DNA of 64,000 nt from Cliona cf. orientalis (GCA_963930775.1 OZ005695.1:496001-560000), one strand, 5' to 3'. Counted from the stretch's first letter, positions 1-20,946 are shown. Notes: a model not told the origin generated them from the letters alone. Numbers and translations: made by a program.

Positions 1-39
1 TTGAGCCTCCTTTGTGTTGCCATGGCATTACATTTTTAG

Positions 40-1459
40 GTTGGTGATTTTGGGATGTCCAGACACTTAGAGGAGAATTACTACATGTCATCAGGAGGAA
101 CTGTGCCAATAAAGTGGACAGCCCCAGAGGCAAGTATGATGTAATTATTACATCATAATATTATAGCCATTGTTCGATGCACAATGTGTCATATAGTGAT
201 TCATACCTTATCACTCTATGCTTTGTTGGGTGGGGGAATCTATTGTAGCATATTAGTGCAATGTGCTGTCTTGTTTAATGCACCACCCAATAACAAGAGG
301 GGACATTACCATGTTATCACATGAATTTTTAGCTACTAATATTGAGCTGTATGATTGCATTTCATAGGGTCTTAATTACAAGAAATTTTCGACAGCCAGC
401 GATGTATACAGCTATGGGATGTTGCTCTACGAGATCTGGTCTCTGGGAGAGAAACCACTCGCTAACATCAAAATCACCGATGTAAGGAAGAATGCAAAAC
501 ACGCACACACACAGTGCATGATTTGCTTTGCATTTCATTCAGTAATTATTACACTAATATCGTTATAATTATCTTATATACCTACCTATCGAACGTTTGT
601 TATGGTGTGTACACACAAATATGCCTACAGATTTATTTGCTATTGTCCACTTTCATGCATGGGTATTTTACATGAGAATTACATCAGCATCAGACAGATG
701 CTTTGTCTCCACCTAACATGTACACACACATGCACAATCCCACATCTTTAGCTCTTTTAAATTCCTCCTCCCTCACATACACACACCAACACTCACCATT
801 ATCTAGGTTGCTCACCTTGTGACTGAAGGCTACTGTCAGCACCCTCCTCCGGGATGCCCCAGGAAGATCTACGAGACTATGGTCAAGTGCTGGTAAGTAT
901 ACGTATAATTTAGGGAGCAGCTGATGCATCAAAGTAATAAGTGGTTAGGTCATCCTATTGAGGAATCGACCCCACCAATTCATTATCCTCCACCAATTCC
1001 TCCTAGATTTTCAATGATGTCAGACAATGAAAATGTGGAAAGAGCCTAGCTTATTTGAGCAGCCAGCTGTCGTACGATATTGATCATGATAATTATTATA
1101 ATTTCTACTTAATTGAGGGATCAACCCCACCATTCATTATCCTCTACCAACTCCTCCTAGATTTTCAATGACATCAGACAATGAAAATGTGGGAGGAGCC
1201 TAGCTTATTCAAGTAGCCAGCTATCATACAATATCGATATTATTTCTACTTAAATTACAGGAACCCAAGGTATAGTGATCGTCCCTCGTTTGATGAGATA
1301 TTTGAGCTGCTCAACCGGACGGACTCCGACATCCTTAGCTGGTCCGAGGAAGACAGGGCTCACTGCTCCAAGATGGCCGCTCAGATTGGCGCGCCCGTGA
1401 CGGAGGGTGTCAACCTTTATCAAGACTTACAGAAAACTTACCAGATCACTCTTGTCTAG
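40..1459 (+). CDS. R1: 3' end of a receptor-type tyrosine kinase (partial, enters from left edge)
   Basis: Four exons are visible: 40-129, 368-481, 807-892 and 1261-1459 (stop TAG 1457-1459), giving 162 residues of the kinase C-lobe and tail. The first exon starts inside the activation segment with VGDFGMSR, then twin tyrosines (ENYYMSS), then IPIKW-type and APE motifs (here VPIKWTAPE). Later exons hold the [14 protein letters not shown] helix region, the CQHPPPGCP loop and the SDRPSF motif. The tail ends in an LYQDLQ motif shared with the other RTKs here. The N-lobe, HRD loop and receptor part lie outside the window, so receptor status is inferred from the neighbours. The first intron begins with GC rather than GT (130-131, GCAAGT), a known minor splice class. 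As in R2, an intron separates the 38-codon exon from the CW exon; R3-R6 lack it. Confidence 0.88.
957..1255. repeat. Tandem duplication of about 150 bp inside the last intron of R1
   Basis: Two diverged direct copies lie at about 957-1110 and 1113-1255. They share a run beginning with TCAACCCCACC-like sequence, then CCTCCTAGATTTTCAATGA, GACAATGAAAATGTGG and GAGCCTAGCTTATT. They do not disturb the exons. The origin is unclear and could be a duplicated short interspersed element. Confidence 0.75.
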
Positions 1460-2182
1460 TCCCTAGTGTTACTGTTTTGTATTTATGATACGGCATACCT
1501 GGTGTTCAATGGCTGGAGCTCAGTAGAGTCTGGCATCAGTCAAACTGTTTTATGTGTGCAAAATTAATGATATAATAATTATTATTTAAATTGCTGATAA
1601 GCTTTATATAAACTATGGCTGGGGTCTAAATTAGTACCTTGTTCATGTTGTTCGTTGAATCTAGGCCTCAGGCACCAACTATGAAGTGCAGAGTACAGAT
1701 ACAAAGTTTGGCGGGAAAACTTTGTACTTTTGCGCATGCGTACTCGGTTCACTGATATAAAACCACAGGCTCGTGGGGTATGATGGCAGCTGCATGCATG
1801 CACGGACATGTGGGGGAAGTTTCTTGGTGGTATCACGCATGGTTGAACTTGCTTTGAAGGAAAATCGGGGGTAGCGCAACCGTTCGTTTCGTTCGAGTGC
1901 TTCCATCGGCTATCCTACACGTAGGGTGCGAGCGCAGTCAAGAAGAAAGTACCGAAGAGCGGTGCGGTCAGAGAGCAGGCGTAAATTAGACTCCACTTTG
2001 CCACAAAGCGAAACGACGTTCCATTGATCAAGTATTGTTGTTTGTACGGATTCTGCAGATCGAGATAGAACATAAACCAGCCAAGGTCGAGGTGTTGCAA
2101 ATAATTTGACATATTTAGATCTATTTGAAGTAAAGCAGGAGTGATCGAAATCGTTCCTGATCCGAATCATCTTCTCTGAAAA
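1460..2182. other. Intergenic region between R1 and R2, holding the likely R2 promoter
   Basis: No conserved exon of the receptor family is seen here, and short open frames on both strands look non-coding. The part from about 1700 onward is less AT-rich than the surroundings and contains recognisable transcription-factor-like sites, listed separately. The R2 start codon at 2183 directly follows. Confidence 0.5.
1707..1744 (+). promoter_or_regulatory. E2F-like and NRF1-like site pair upstream of R2
   Basis: TTTGGCGGGAAA at 1707-1718 matches the textbook E2F element. TGCGCATGCG at 1731-1740 matches the core of the NRF1 palindrome. The 14-mer TGCGCATGCGTACT (1731-1744) recurs exactly at 13281-13294 upstream of R3. 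The sites lie about 440-475 bp before the R2 ATG. Function is inferred from motif matches only. Confidence 0.4.
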
Positions 2183-4307
2183 ATGGAGCAAAGACGGGTT
2201 TTGGGGATATCACTGGGCTACTTGCTGCTACTGGGAACATTAGCAGGTGAGTGACATAGCATAAAACAGTAGTAATTACTGCATGCGCATTTATTAAATT
2301 TCCCGCAGTTTATACAGCTACACACTATGCGAGTTGTACTCATGGCCACAAATCAGTGTGCGAGATTATGTTTGTGGCTTTGTTGAGCCTCTGTCCCAGC
2401 TGCTGGTGTTGTATTGAGTGTGCATGTTCACAGCCTGTGCACGAAAACTGTTAGAAATGGTGGGACCTAGTTTTTGTTGCTCTTAATTACATTCCATGTC
2501 TTGATAGGCGCTAGGCATATATATGATAGTTTAGTGCAGCATTCGCTCTGGCTAGAAATTTCTTTCACTAAATTAAAAGTAGGTGTTTTTTTTTATTAAA
2601 ACCAGATGGCATTTGTGTTAATAACTCCATGTAATAATTAAAGGCAGAGTTTATCTCGGATGATTTCAATTGATGGTGATTTCCTTGATTGCCTAGTGTT
2701 AGGGGTAACAAAAGGACTGGAGAGGGAAAGATTTGTAGGGAATATTTTCAGTGCTAAATTTGTGAGTTATGAACGATAAACATTTCATAGTTAGCACTAT
2801 TGGTTTTGTAGTAAAGGGAATGAAAGGTTGCCTTGTGAGTAACATTACAACTGGCCACAGTGAGTATTATTTTTGTCACTTTTACTCCTTTTTAGGAACC
2901 GTGCAGGGGCAGGACTGTGGAATTGAAAATTTCCCTCGCAGAGAACAGTTCCTGCTGAATGATCTTAAAGCCATAGATTTCCAATCACCAAACACGGCTA
3001 TATCTGTTGGATATCTGTTTATTGCCCCTCAACTGAAGTTTAACTGCCATGGCTCCATCTCAAGCTGGCATGCTCTTACAACTTTCAATACAGCAGACAC
3101 TGCTTTGGATGTTCTCTTTCATGACATAACTTTTCAGCTCTGGAGGCCTAGTGCTGAAGATAATCGACTATATAGCTTCATTGGATCAAATATTGCTAAA
3201 TATAATGGCAATGAGATACGAGCTAGGCGTACCATTCTAGATGGCAGACAATTTTTCAACTTAACATCAACTCCATCCGCTCAAGATAGGCTCCAATTCC
3301 AACCTGGTGATGTAGTCGGATGGTACATTCACACTACAGTTCAAGCTATTGACCAGCCATTGACAATTATCTACAGACATGCGACCAGTGACGATGAAAA
3401 CGCAGTTGACCTGTTTAGTACAGTGATTTCTGATGTGGATTATGCTACCACTCCACCTTCATGTGACATGGCTGTATGCAGTACCAATACTACCCACATC
3501 CCCTCAGTCATACCATACATCACTTTTGAATATGGTAAGTTACGGCAACCAGCTTTTTACTCCAAGACCCATATTTCACCACAATATTTTTTTTTTTTTT
3601 TTTTTTGAGCAGAGACCCTGTCGAATCCATCAGAGGCTGGAAGACTAGAGCCACCTCTTTGTGTGAACACCTCTTCCTTCCTGGATGGCTGTCCAGCAGA
3701 TGGCCCCTCAACCACAGCACCTCCCTCCCCACTAACCATGACCCCAGCTGACCCTAACACAGGAGGTGGTGACTCAGGCTCTCAGATCTTCACCTTGCCA
3801 GTCATAGGCGCCTTAGCAGCCACTGGTGCTGTCATATTGGTAGCCTTGGTCATTTTCATCATCCTACTGATCCTGTGCATGCGTGGAAGGACTTGTATAC
3901 TGTTCTCTGGTAGAGCAAAGAAGAGGCAAGCGAGTTTTCGAGACAATCCAACGTACACATCACCAGGTAAGCAAGCTAGATCTATATAGGCCGTGCATAG
4001 CCATGGTAGCTGCTTGCAGTATCATGGTATGTTGGTATGGAGATTGTGTTCGGTTGCGCTGTTAATTGGGCTGTACCATCCCATCCGCCATGTCCGGTTT
4101 TTGAAGCTCTGTAGTGCCACTTAGCAGCAACAAATTGCTGGTATTTAGTGGACAACGCTGCCTACGTAGCGTTGTTTTATGACTATGGGTTGATTGCTAC
4201 TCACTGCCTCTCTTTTTCCTTATTGCCCAAGCATTCTTGTATAGGGTCTCTAATTAAGGCCAATAATATTTATTGGGGTGTATGTATATCATTCTGTGGA
4301 TATATAC

Positions 4308-4338
<31 letters not shown>

Positions 4339-6973
4339 CAGATGACTTCATTCGAGATGAATCCCCATCCACTCCTGGTAGCGTCTTTCACCCTGCAGTC
4401 CAGCACTACCAGGCCAACAATGGCGCACTCTACGCTGTCCCAGATGCCAACCAGTCCCTCACAAACTCCACAACTAAACTCGATCCAAGTCAAATGTTTG
4501 ACGGCGAATGCTATGCCACCACCTACCAGACCAACGGACAGTGCCATGTCTACCAAGAGCTCACGGAGATGCCTCCCAAATTTTCTTCACAGAGTACTCT
4601 TCACATCACTAAACAGGAGCTTCCCAACCTCCCTATGCAGCACCACAGAAATTCGCACGGATCTCTCAGATTCAAAAATTTTCAGAATTCCGCTCCGAGA
4701 TTTTCCATATCTACGGGCACGATCCCCGCGGCACAGTTTCCCTACACCCTCCCAAATACTCCAGCCCCGAGTCATCCTTACCTAGAGGCTGTCGATTCAA
4801 GACCTCTACAACAGAATCGTACCCCAGATACTACTCCTGTAAGTTATTAACTTAGCATAAAAATTAGTTAATTTTGGTCTTTTCAGTTCTGCATTTTCGC
4901 ACGTGTTAGTTTTGTAAACTTGTGAGGTGTTCTGGCACCCCAAAGAATTTTAGATGAATTGCATGGTCGAGTTCACCGGCCGCGTGTTTGTTGTTTGACT
5001 GAGCCACGAGATTGATTTGTTGTTGAAACGTGGAATTCCTCCAGACTATAGCCACGTCTTCAAAGTAACCACAACATACAGACAGAGAACTCATCATCTG
5101 TAGTAGTCCTTTCGCCTAGCTGTCTGTAGATTACTTCAGAAATTTATATCTCTCTATTGTGAGGACCACCCTTTGAGCTTGATTGGGATATATCTTCAAG
5201 TGTCTGTCTTTGTCATGAAGATCTTTGCTCATTAGCTGTGCTTCTATAGCTAGCTTAGGTATAGCTGGTATTGATCTTTCGATCATGGTTAAGAGGAGGT
5301 GTCCTCATATTATGGACCAACTGTGAGAAAAGGGATCATTGAATTTATGTTTGTTGTATGTAGCTCATCAATACGCTGATATACTCGGCATTTGTAGGAA
5401 ACAAGTTGGACATTTGTCATGATAAAAATTGGTCTTGTTTCATACTACCACGAATGTTGCATATCAGATAATTGAAGCTAAGATATTCCACGCAATGCGG
5501 CATACATGCATATAGCATGCAGTGCTATAAGTGCTGAACAAGCGTACGATCATTGTTTGTAAGAAGGTGTGTAGTTGAGACTCGTGGATTGATTTGGTAT
5601 CAAATGATTGGAGTAGGCCAAAGTTTCATCGCCAGCCATTCATGGTTTCCTGGTGGTGGGCAATGGACTGGGAATGATTTGTTATTGACTTCCTCTTCTC
5701 ATATGCCACTCACTCAATATCACCAATATAAATATTGTATCTAAATATCAGTGTATGCTCACATAGTATAATAATACTATTCTCAAGATGACGTACGTTT
5801 CTCATGCTTATCATTCTTTGCTGTGTGAAAATCCTCTGAAAACCTTGGCCTTAATTGCTTGAAAATTTGTTTTAGGCGTGTAGAACTACACACCCGCATA
5901 ATATTACACCATATGCTCACACAAACACCCCCTCACACACTCACAAACTCACCCCCTCACCCCCTCACCCCCTCACCACTTCACCCCCTCACACACTCAC
6001 CCCTTCACACTCCCACCCCCTCACAGCCCCACAGCGCTGATCTGCCCCTCCAGGGTAATGCTCCCGTTCGCAAGCTCTTCCACGCCATTGACGATGAAGG
6101 CTACCATGTTCCAACACACGTAAGTCTCGAAATAAAACAACATAGTACCATGATAGAGAATAATATGTAATGTGAAAAGTGTATTTTGGGGAGGGGCTAA
6201 TAGGCACATCAAAGCTTTTAAGCCCCGCCTACTGGAAGATCAAAGGGAAATACTTGACCAAGGAAGACCCTTAAATTACTAAAGGGGAACACTATATAGC
6301 TGGTTCTACAATGTTTGCTGTTGCTATAGAGATGCTGTAGACAGACGTTGTGTCTTGTCCTGCTACACTCAACAGTAATATTAGCTCTGAATTAGTAGAC
6401 TTTCCCATGTCAAGATTTTGGGAACATTTCCAGGGTCCAGTGATGGTCTGCCTTTAATTACAAGAAATATCTCCTCACATAGCTCCAGACAGCCTAGCTG
6501 GTTCAATACTAATTTAATGTGTCCACTGTACCATAAATATGTTGCTGGATCAGATTGTGCAATTTGGACCTATTTCTTTTGTGCTCTACTAGCTCAATAC
6601 TAATATTATGTCCACAAACAGTAAATAAAAATTGCTAACTATCAGGAAGTCAGTAAAACTACCTCTGTATAGCATTTCAACCCTGGTCACCTGGTGATAG
6701 TAATGAACACTGTACCATAAATACGCTAATTACTCAACTGTAGCTAAAATTAATTGTCTGTTGCTATAAGTAGCTACCTGGAGTTGTGTTACTCTGTTTG
6801 ATGCAGGAAGAGAGGATGCAATTTCTCGGTAACAGCAGCACAGAGGAGCTGTACTCGAGACTCAACAGGCCTCACGCCAGGGTAAGCTATTCACGTTATC
6901 TATCAGGATCATCACATATTGCTAGTGATGATGTAATGAGAGTGATACATGGTCAAGGGTAGTTCAGGGGATG

Positions 6974-7065
<92 letters not shown>

Positions 7066-10000
7066 GTACATAAGTACATGTGTATAGGGGTGAGACCAAT
7101 GTGTACAAATTGATTCGTGGTTAATGAAAGGGGGTCTTGAACAGAGGAGCGTACCAAGGGAAGGCGGTGCCTGAAGTGATGTGCTGTGATTTGTCACAAT
7201 AATGGGAGTTGTAGTTAATGTGAAAGTGCGGGGGATTAGTTACAAGGTGCAGAGGTCAAGGTGAAGCATTGCCAAACCTATCTTGTTCATTTATTGTTTA
7301 CCTCCTGCGTGTGATGTAAGGTGTAAGGAGTAAAGGAGTTCAAGTATTGTTTGTTGCTGAGGGCAACATCAACAATGATCTTAGTCACCAGCATGCAATG
7401 TCGTGAGAGTACAGTCTTCCCTTCCTTTTCTAAGTAATTCAACCTGTACCCTGAGGTGATCAAATATTAGACTAAGTGTAGCATTCCTAGCAATTTGCAA
7501 TTTTGACCAATTTTGACCAATTTTGACTCACTCACACTCAGATTTCATGCATGTAGGAAATATGTAGGATAGGGCAAAATTTTCTACACATTTCATTTAT
7601 TTTACAAAAATTCTGCCCTAGCCTCTGACAAGCATGTGTCGGGGAAAGCTCATGTTTTGTTAAGTACGACATAAAGGAAATCTTACTTTTGGTCCAGTGT
7701 CACAATCCTATATATATATCCTTATTGTAGCTTATCACTCCTAAATCCATTTTTATCAGTGGTCACTACTTATTCAACATTTTTTTTCCAGAGTCGTGAC
7801 AGCCGTGAGGTGAACTTCTTTGAGCAGTCTGATCTCTACTGGGAGCCACCCGCATCAACCCCTGAACTCTACAACCAGCTAGCAATGAGAAAGTACAGAG
7901 AGATCCACAAAAACCAAATACAGTGAGTGAAAATAAATGCAATGACACACTGCAGACTGTAATATTTTGTGGGTTTGTCGTGATTAAGAAGGCCCCTTAA
8001 TTCAAATGCTTCTATTGAATGAGATGATCCCAGCTTAATTGTATGAAATTGTTCCCTGGATTGTGAATGTAATCCCTTTTATTATTGGATGTTCACTGGT
8101 CATAGTACTCACAGTATTGCGCAAGAGCATCATTATCTCTATAAATAGATGGAGGTGAAGTTGACCATATAGGGCATAATTTATGCTGAGTCAACGCTAA
8201 GTGATACCACTGCACTAGCCAGAGGGAGAGAGTGCTGAAATGACAATAATAATAATAATCACATGTCCTCAACAAAAAAAAACTCCCCAAATCCTTTCAG
8301 TCAGACAAAGCACAGCTGGTCCAACATGGTCGAACCATGACAGCTATCTCCCTCCCACCCGGCCCAGGGTACATGTTTTCATGACAGATCTTGACATGGT
8401 TGTTAGCTACCAAAACTCCAAAGAATTGCTAATTGACTGCGTCCGGCTGGGGTACATATCACAGCGATCACAGCTGTAACATATAGTCAACATGTAACCA
8501 TATTCCGTGTTTACATGGCAAGGTTGCTAAGTTTTGAACCACTCCTTTTGCCAAATTCTTATAGGTATGCGTTGTGTAGTACGTACAGCTATGCAGTTGG
8601 CTGGCTATGCTCCATTTAAGGTCTATGGGGTTAGCACAGATTACACGCATGAGGAAGGCTCTGGATTGCACAGGATTACATAATGCGCCTGCTTCCAGTA
8701 TAATATATCGATTTTGTCACTATAAGGCCTATACATAATTAGTTATAAGGTAATACTCTTATTATTTTGTTATTTCAGCTATAGCAAGCGCATGGCCCGT
8801 ATCGTGGATACATTCATGTACATCCATATACAGCACTTACTATAGTTTTGTATGTCAGTGTGGGGCCAGTTGGAATGAGTGTTGATCGGTCATGCTCTAA
8901 GCCACCTCACCCGACAGCTAATTAGATGTGAGCGCCGAGCGTGAAATGAGTCAGCTAGGCTACTCCCCTCCCACACATGCATAAATTACCATAGTACATA
9001 CACACATACACGTACGCACACACGTGCAGTTTTTGGTATGAGCTGATACAAACAGTGACTATGTTATCCCGAAGTTTGCTTTGAAAATTTTCCATGCGAT
9101 TGCGTTTTTGAGTACGGGTAGAGTACTCGGAATAATTAATTTGTTGAAGGGATAAGTCGAAATAGTATTTTCTCTCTGTTTTGATTTTGTGCATCATCAA
9201 GCGGTGAGTTACATGTATCGTGGTAGAGGATGTATTTTCGAGTGATGTTGAAATTACTATAAAGTATTTAGATTTTGATTTTGTGTATTCTATGAAGCGG
9301 TAAGTCATTGTGCTATTTTATAGTGAAGGCTGAGAGAGAGAGGGGGGGGGGGAGGGAGAGGTCCCTTACAGAGAGTAAAAAGCTTCATAATAATTGCAAA
9401 GCGTAAACCGCTACATTATCAGAACAGTCCCACAGTGTGGTACAGTGGTCTGCAGTACATAATTATTATTATCATGCACTCAACATTTAATAAATTTTGA
9501 CGAGTGTACAGTTAGGTTGTTAGATTTTGTGTTTGTGATGGGTTAAGATGGATGAAAGCTAAGCTGGAGGTGATTTTGAGCAACTGTTTTATTGGATTAA
9601 CTGCTGCGCCACCTGTGATTATGATCTTGTTTAGAAATTGTCGATATTTAATTTCATTACTCGTGTAGTCCCATGAATTAATCATAGACAATTATTAAAC
9701 ATGACTGAGCTGCAGGTCATTTCCAAGAGTTTATAATACTGGCTGACACAAATTAATGCTAGTACACAACTCATCATTACTCACAAAACTACATGTAGCT
9801 AACCTTGTCCAGCAATACTTACGATTTTTCACAGTATTATCCCAGTACCAATGCCTTATAGTATTTCATTTAAAAGTGACCACTTCCTTCACCACATGAA
9901 GCAGAGTGGGAACATAATCATACTTTCATTTTTTTTTTTGGTCTGATAATTGACCTTGCAGTGTAATCAAAGCTCTTGGCAGTGGTCACTTTGGTGCGGT

Positions 10001-13000
10001 GAGCCGAGGATACTGGGAGGTGCCCGGGGGAAGAGTCGACGTAGCCATCAAGTTTCTCCAGCCCGGAGCAAAGGAGGAAGATAAGGCCTTGTTCCTCCAG
10101 GAGGCGGCCATCATGGGACAGTTCCTCCACCCTAACATCGTCAAGCTCCACGGAGTGGTCACCGTGGAAGAACCAGTGAGTACTGCTACTACATGTAATA
10201 GTGCCTAACTTCTATCACAAAAGTCTGTATTTTATTATAAATCCTAAAAGCTAGCAAATTTTACCTTGTTGGTGTATTGCCCTGGAATTTCCTATCACCA
10301 GCCCCAGTTCTCCGCATCCCCCCTCCAACCCTCCAATCCACCCCCCCCCCCCCCAAAATACAGAATTACATGTATAGACTCCGTAATATAGCTTTCCCTC
10401 TGCAGAATTTTGGGTTCTGAAGCTTGCAACCTTTATATGTTTATCGATAGTAATAGTGCTAAGCATGTACCCGAACAAGACAGTGACAAGATTACCGACA
10501 AATAAGAGAAAAAGGGGATTAGATACAAATTTAAAAATTAGCAACTCGAGGAAAGAGCATGACTAAGATAGAGAAGAGAGAACAACAGATGAGCCTGTCG
10601 CGATCGCTACATACATACGTACGTACGCTCCTTCTAAGAAGGGTGTGTACATACCGAAGTAACGACTAGATGGTGTGTGGGTTAGTGCGCTAGTTTACGA
10701 CTTGATGCTTTTCGCTGTGTTTTTGTCAATCTCAGATGATGATTGTGCTGGAGCTGATGCCAAAAGGTGATCTCAAGAATTACCTAAAGGAGCTAAACAG
10801 CAGGTACTAAGTGATTTCTTTTGAAATTGGGATCACCAGTAGAAAATAAACAACTAGATTTTTCATTGGGGATATGTGTTCCATGATATGTAATTAGGCC
10901 ATCATCTTAAGATTTTAATCTAATCAGGTTAGGACAATTTCCCTTGTGGAGACACAAACATCATATTATTATTTGTCAACTAACATCCTATGTTTGCTAG
11001 TGTATATGAGTGTATGAATTAAAGTATTTGAGAAACCATTACTCTCTCTCCCCCCCCCCCCCCCCCCCCCCCCCCCTTTCTCAGAGTCCCAAACCTCCCT
11101 CTGGATTTGCCCGAACTCTTCCTCAACTTCTGTCGACAGATCAGTTACGGCATGAACTACCTCTCCAACAAGCAGTTCATTCACAGGGACCTGGCAGCCA
11201 GAAACATACTACTGACAGATGACCTTACATGCAAGGTCAGCCTCTACACAAATTCTTGGGCTTAAGAGAACACTAGCCACAAATATTGAACACATGTTGC
11301 AGTACAACTTGCAGATGGCTTAATTGTTAATTATATTGTTAATAATATGCGAAAATTGATGTTTTTTGTAGATTGGTGATTTTGGGATGACTAGAGCTCT
11401 TGATAACGACGAAACTTATCAGTCTCGTGGAGGACGGATGCCTCTGAAGTGGACAGCACCTGAGGTAGGCACACACACACACGCATACACATACACACGC
11501 AACGTCATGTATGCATTTATATGCCAATATGCACTTGCATAAAGCTCATGTATAAAAAAGGAAATTGTTTTTATCGAATGCACACACAAGCATCATGAAC
11601 GATACACACACACACATAGTGAAATCAATAGCATAATGGATTTATTTATCGCATAAATCTAGAAAGAGTACTTCTTCTGTTTTGTTTACAGTTACTGGCT
11701 TTGTTTTGCTGAGCATACATTATGAAAATGTCAAACACAATAAAAAAAAACTGTCAACGTCCGTAATGATTTACATCTTCAATTCTTGTATTATACATGC
11801 ATAGATCTAAATCATCCAGGGTAGATCATACTCACGATTTTTATTAGAGTTGACATCACTGCCTCGCGATCGTGCAATAATTCACATCAACAACTTGTGG
11901 GTCTTGCGAAAAGATAATATTATAATACTATATATCTGTTTGTGATTGCTGTTCTATTTGATCTTCTCTCTGTTTCCCTCAGGCACTGAACTACCAGCGG
12001 TTCACTCCAGGCAGTGACGTATGGAGCTATGGGATAGTGTTATTTGAGATCTGGTCGCTAGGAGAACAGCCGTTCAAGAGGGTCTCTGAACCATCCAAGG
12101 TAAAGAATGCAATTATTGTACACATCGATCCTCACAAACTATACGCATGATTGACTCTCCCTGTTTGAACGTACTTTAATGTATGGGCCATTTTAATTGG
12201 GTGATAACTTGGTGTAACTATGTGATCATTATTATATGTGACCAAAATGTGATGGTCATGTGACTAAGTTTGATGATCACATGATCACTCTATATGATAT
12301 GATATGATATGATCACATGATTTGGTTGGTTGATTAATGTTACATTAAGCCACGGATGACTGCACTGGATATAAAATATTGTTTTTGTTCCTGTGCAGCT
12401 GATGTCACTGGTGAACTCAGGTCACTGCCAGCCCCCACCTCCTGGATGCCCTAGGGCCATCTACCGACTCATGGTCAACTGCTGGTAAGCGATACTACTA
12501 AAGATTGGATATTGTAATTTGACGACCCTGTACCTCATAATGCTTGATCTGGTGCACGTGCAATGCACAATCTATCATATGAAATTGGCTCACATATAAT
12601 ACCGTATAGCCGGAAATATTGGCAGGAATTAATTAAATTTGGCGGTTCGGTACGGGATTGCCATACGTATATATGCGAGTAGGAAATTTTGGTGGATTTT
12701 AATTTGGCGGTTGTGATATAGATCGCCAAACCACCAAATTTTTCGGCTATATGGTATGCACAAAAAAAATCCAAAATTACATTTCTTTATTAAACTCCAC
12801 CCCTCCCCTTCCCCCCACTCCAGGCATCCACTTGACGAGAGTCGCCCTCGATTCTCTCAGATCTGTGACTACCTCAGCGATGACGATGACACCCTCCTAA
12901 ACTGGGACCACGCTGATCGGATTGTCTCCCCCTCCGTCACTCACATCGGAGCACCGCTCACCGAGGCTAGGAACTTGTACCCTGACCTCCAGTTCTGTTA

Positions 13001-13022
13001 TGACAATGATACAGAGGTCTAA
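2183..13022 (+). CDS. R2: complete receptor tyrosine kinase with divergent ectodomain
   Basis: Fourteen exons join in frame to 926 residues: 2183-2246, 2896-3534, 3613-3966, 4342-4838, 6027-6119, 6807-6881, 7792-7922, 9962-10175, 10736-10803, 11085-11235, 11372-11464, 11983-12099, 12399-12484, 12824-13022. A signal peptide ([15 protein letters not shown]) is followed by an ectodomain that keeps only parts of the family pattern ([19 protein letters not shown]). Then come a Ser/Thr/Pro stalk, a transmembrane helix near residues 295-320 and an NPTY motif ending exon 3. The kinase (about 618-885) has a G-loop (GSGHFGAV), a VAIK lysine, QEAAIMG for the alphaC Glu, [14 protein letters not shown] with a single activation-loop Tyr, and APE. 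All catalytic residues are present, so an active membrane kinase is expected. AATAAA (13022-13027) overlaps the stop codon by one base. The ectodomain is the most divergent of the cluster. Confidence 0.9.
3587..3606. repeat. T20 tract just before the R2 exon 3 acceptor
   Basis: An uninterrupted run of about 20 T ends 6 bases before the AG used for exon 3. It forms most of the polypyrimidine tract. Confidence 0.8.
4313..4339. repeat. (TC)n microsatellite serving as the polypyrimidine tract of R2 exon 4
   Basis: A perfect TC repeat runs directly into the acceptor CAG at 4339-4341. Exon 4 starts at 4342. Confidence 0.85.
4839..6026. other. Large intron 4 of R2, with a CA/CCCTCA-rich low-complexity stretch at its 3' end
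   Basis: This 1.19-kb intron shows no family exon or clear element over most of its length. From about 5925 to 6026 it is a pyrimidine-rich run of CACCCCCT-like units that ends at the acceptor CAG (6024-6026). A long open frame through this run is low complexity and is not taken as coding. Confidence 0.6.
6976..7064. repeat. (CT)n microsatellite of about 89 bp in an R2 intron
   Basis: An almost perfect CT dinucleotide run. It lies about 95 bp downstream of exon 6 and over 700 bp upstream of exon 7, so unlike other simple repeats here it does not touch a splice site. Confidence 0.9.
7545..7705 (-). repeat. Dispersed inverted-repeat element, copy 1 (R2 intron)
   Basis: It contains GGATAGGG and a CCCTA-type arm flanking an AT-rich centre (ATTTCATTTATTTTAC), then CCTCTGACAAG and a TTGGTCCAGTG end. 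Related copies lie at about 26340-26510, 41155-41300 and 54185-54335, mostly in the opposite orientation. It is MITE-like and has no coding capacity. Confidence 0.6.
7923..9961. other. 2-kb intron of R2 between the juxtamembrane and first kinase exons
   Basis: No conserved receptor exon is seen in this longest R2 intron. It holds short AT-rich runs, a G-rich patch near 9340-9350 and ordinary unique-looking sequence. Confidence 0.5.
11050..11076. repeat. C27 tract before the catalytic-loop exon of R2
   Basis: A homopolymer of 27 C lies 8 bases before the acceptor AG at 11083-11084. That acceptor opens the exon encoding HRDLAARN. Confidence 0.85.
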
Positions 13023-13280
13023 ATAAACCTAACAAAATTAATACATTAATAATCATTATAATAGTGTCAATGTCATTGTTCATGTTTTTGTTAATAATTA
13101 TTATTATTAATGCAACCACTTCACTTTACACTATGTGTATACATCAATAGTTGGTCATTATTTTTGTTGAGTGCATTCAATCAGTCATTGTAAAAATTTT
13201 AATAATTATTGTGAGTGTACATGTATAGAATTCTTTCATGCTTTCATCATTCGTATTTTCCGCGTAGATCGTGGCATTTA

Positions 13281-13294
13281 TGCGCATGCGTACT
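13281..13294 (+). promoter_or_regulatory. NRF1-like site in the R3 promoter
   Basis: TGCGCATGCGTACT is identical to the site upstream of R2. It lies 126 bp before the R3 ATG (13407), in the 384-bp interval 13023-13406, which otherwise shows only AT-rich 3' flank of R2. Regulatory function is inferred. Confidence 0.4.
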
Positions 13295-13406
13295 ATACTT
13301 AACGGATGCGTGTCACGGACTAGATTGTAATTGTGTGGGTGTGTCTATCTACAAAAGGCCAGATTGATGCGTACTGAGATGCCATGTCTATGAATCGTGA
13401 GACAAA

Positions 13407-20946
<7,540 letters not shown>

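Noticed and set aside
1582..2191. Short minus-strand open frames upstream of R2
   Set aside because: They overlap the promoter region with its E2F-like and NRF1-like sites, and have no homology to each other or to known domains.
5859..6170. 103-codon frame with many Thr-Pro-His repeats as an independent protein
   Set aside because: Its first part is intronic low-complexity repeat. Only the end (6027-6119) is a real R2 exon.
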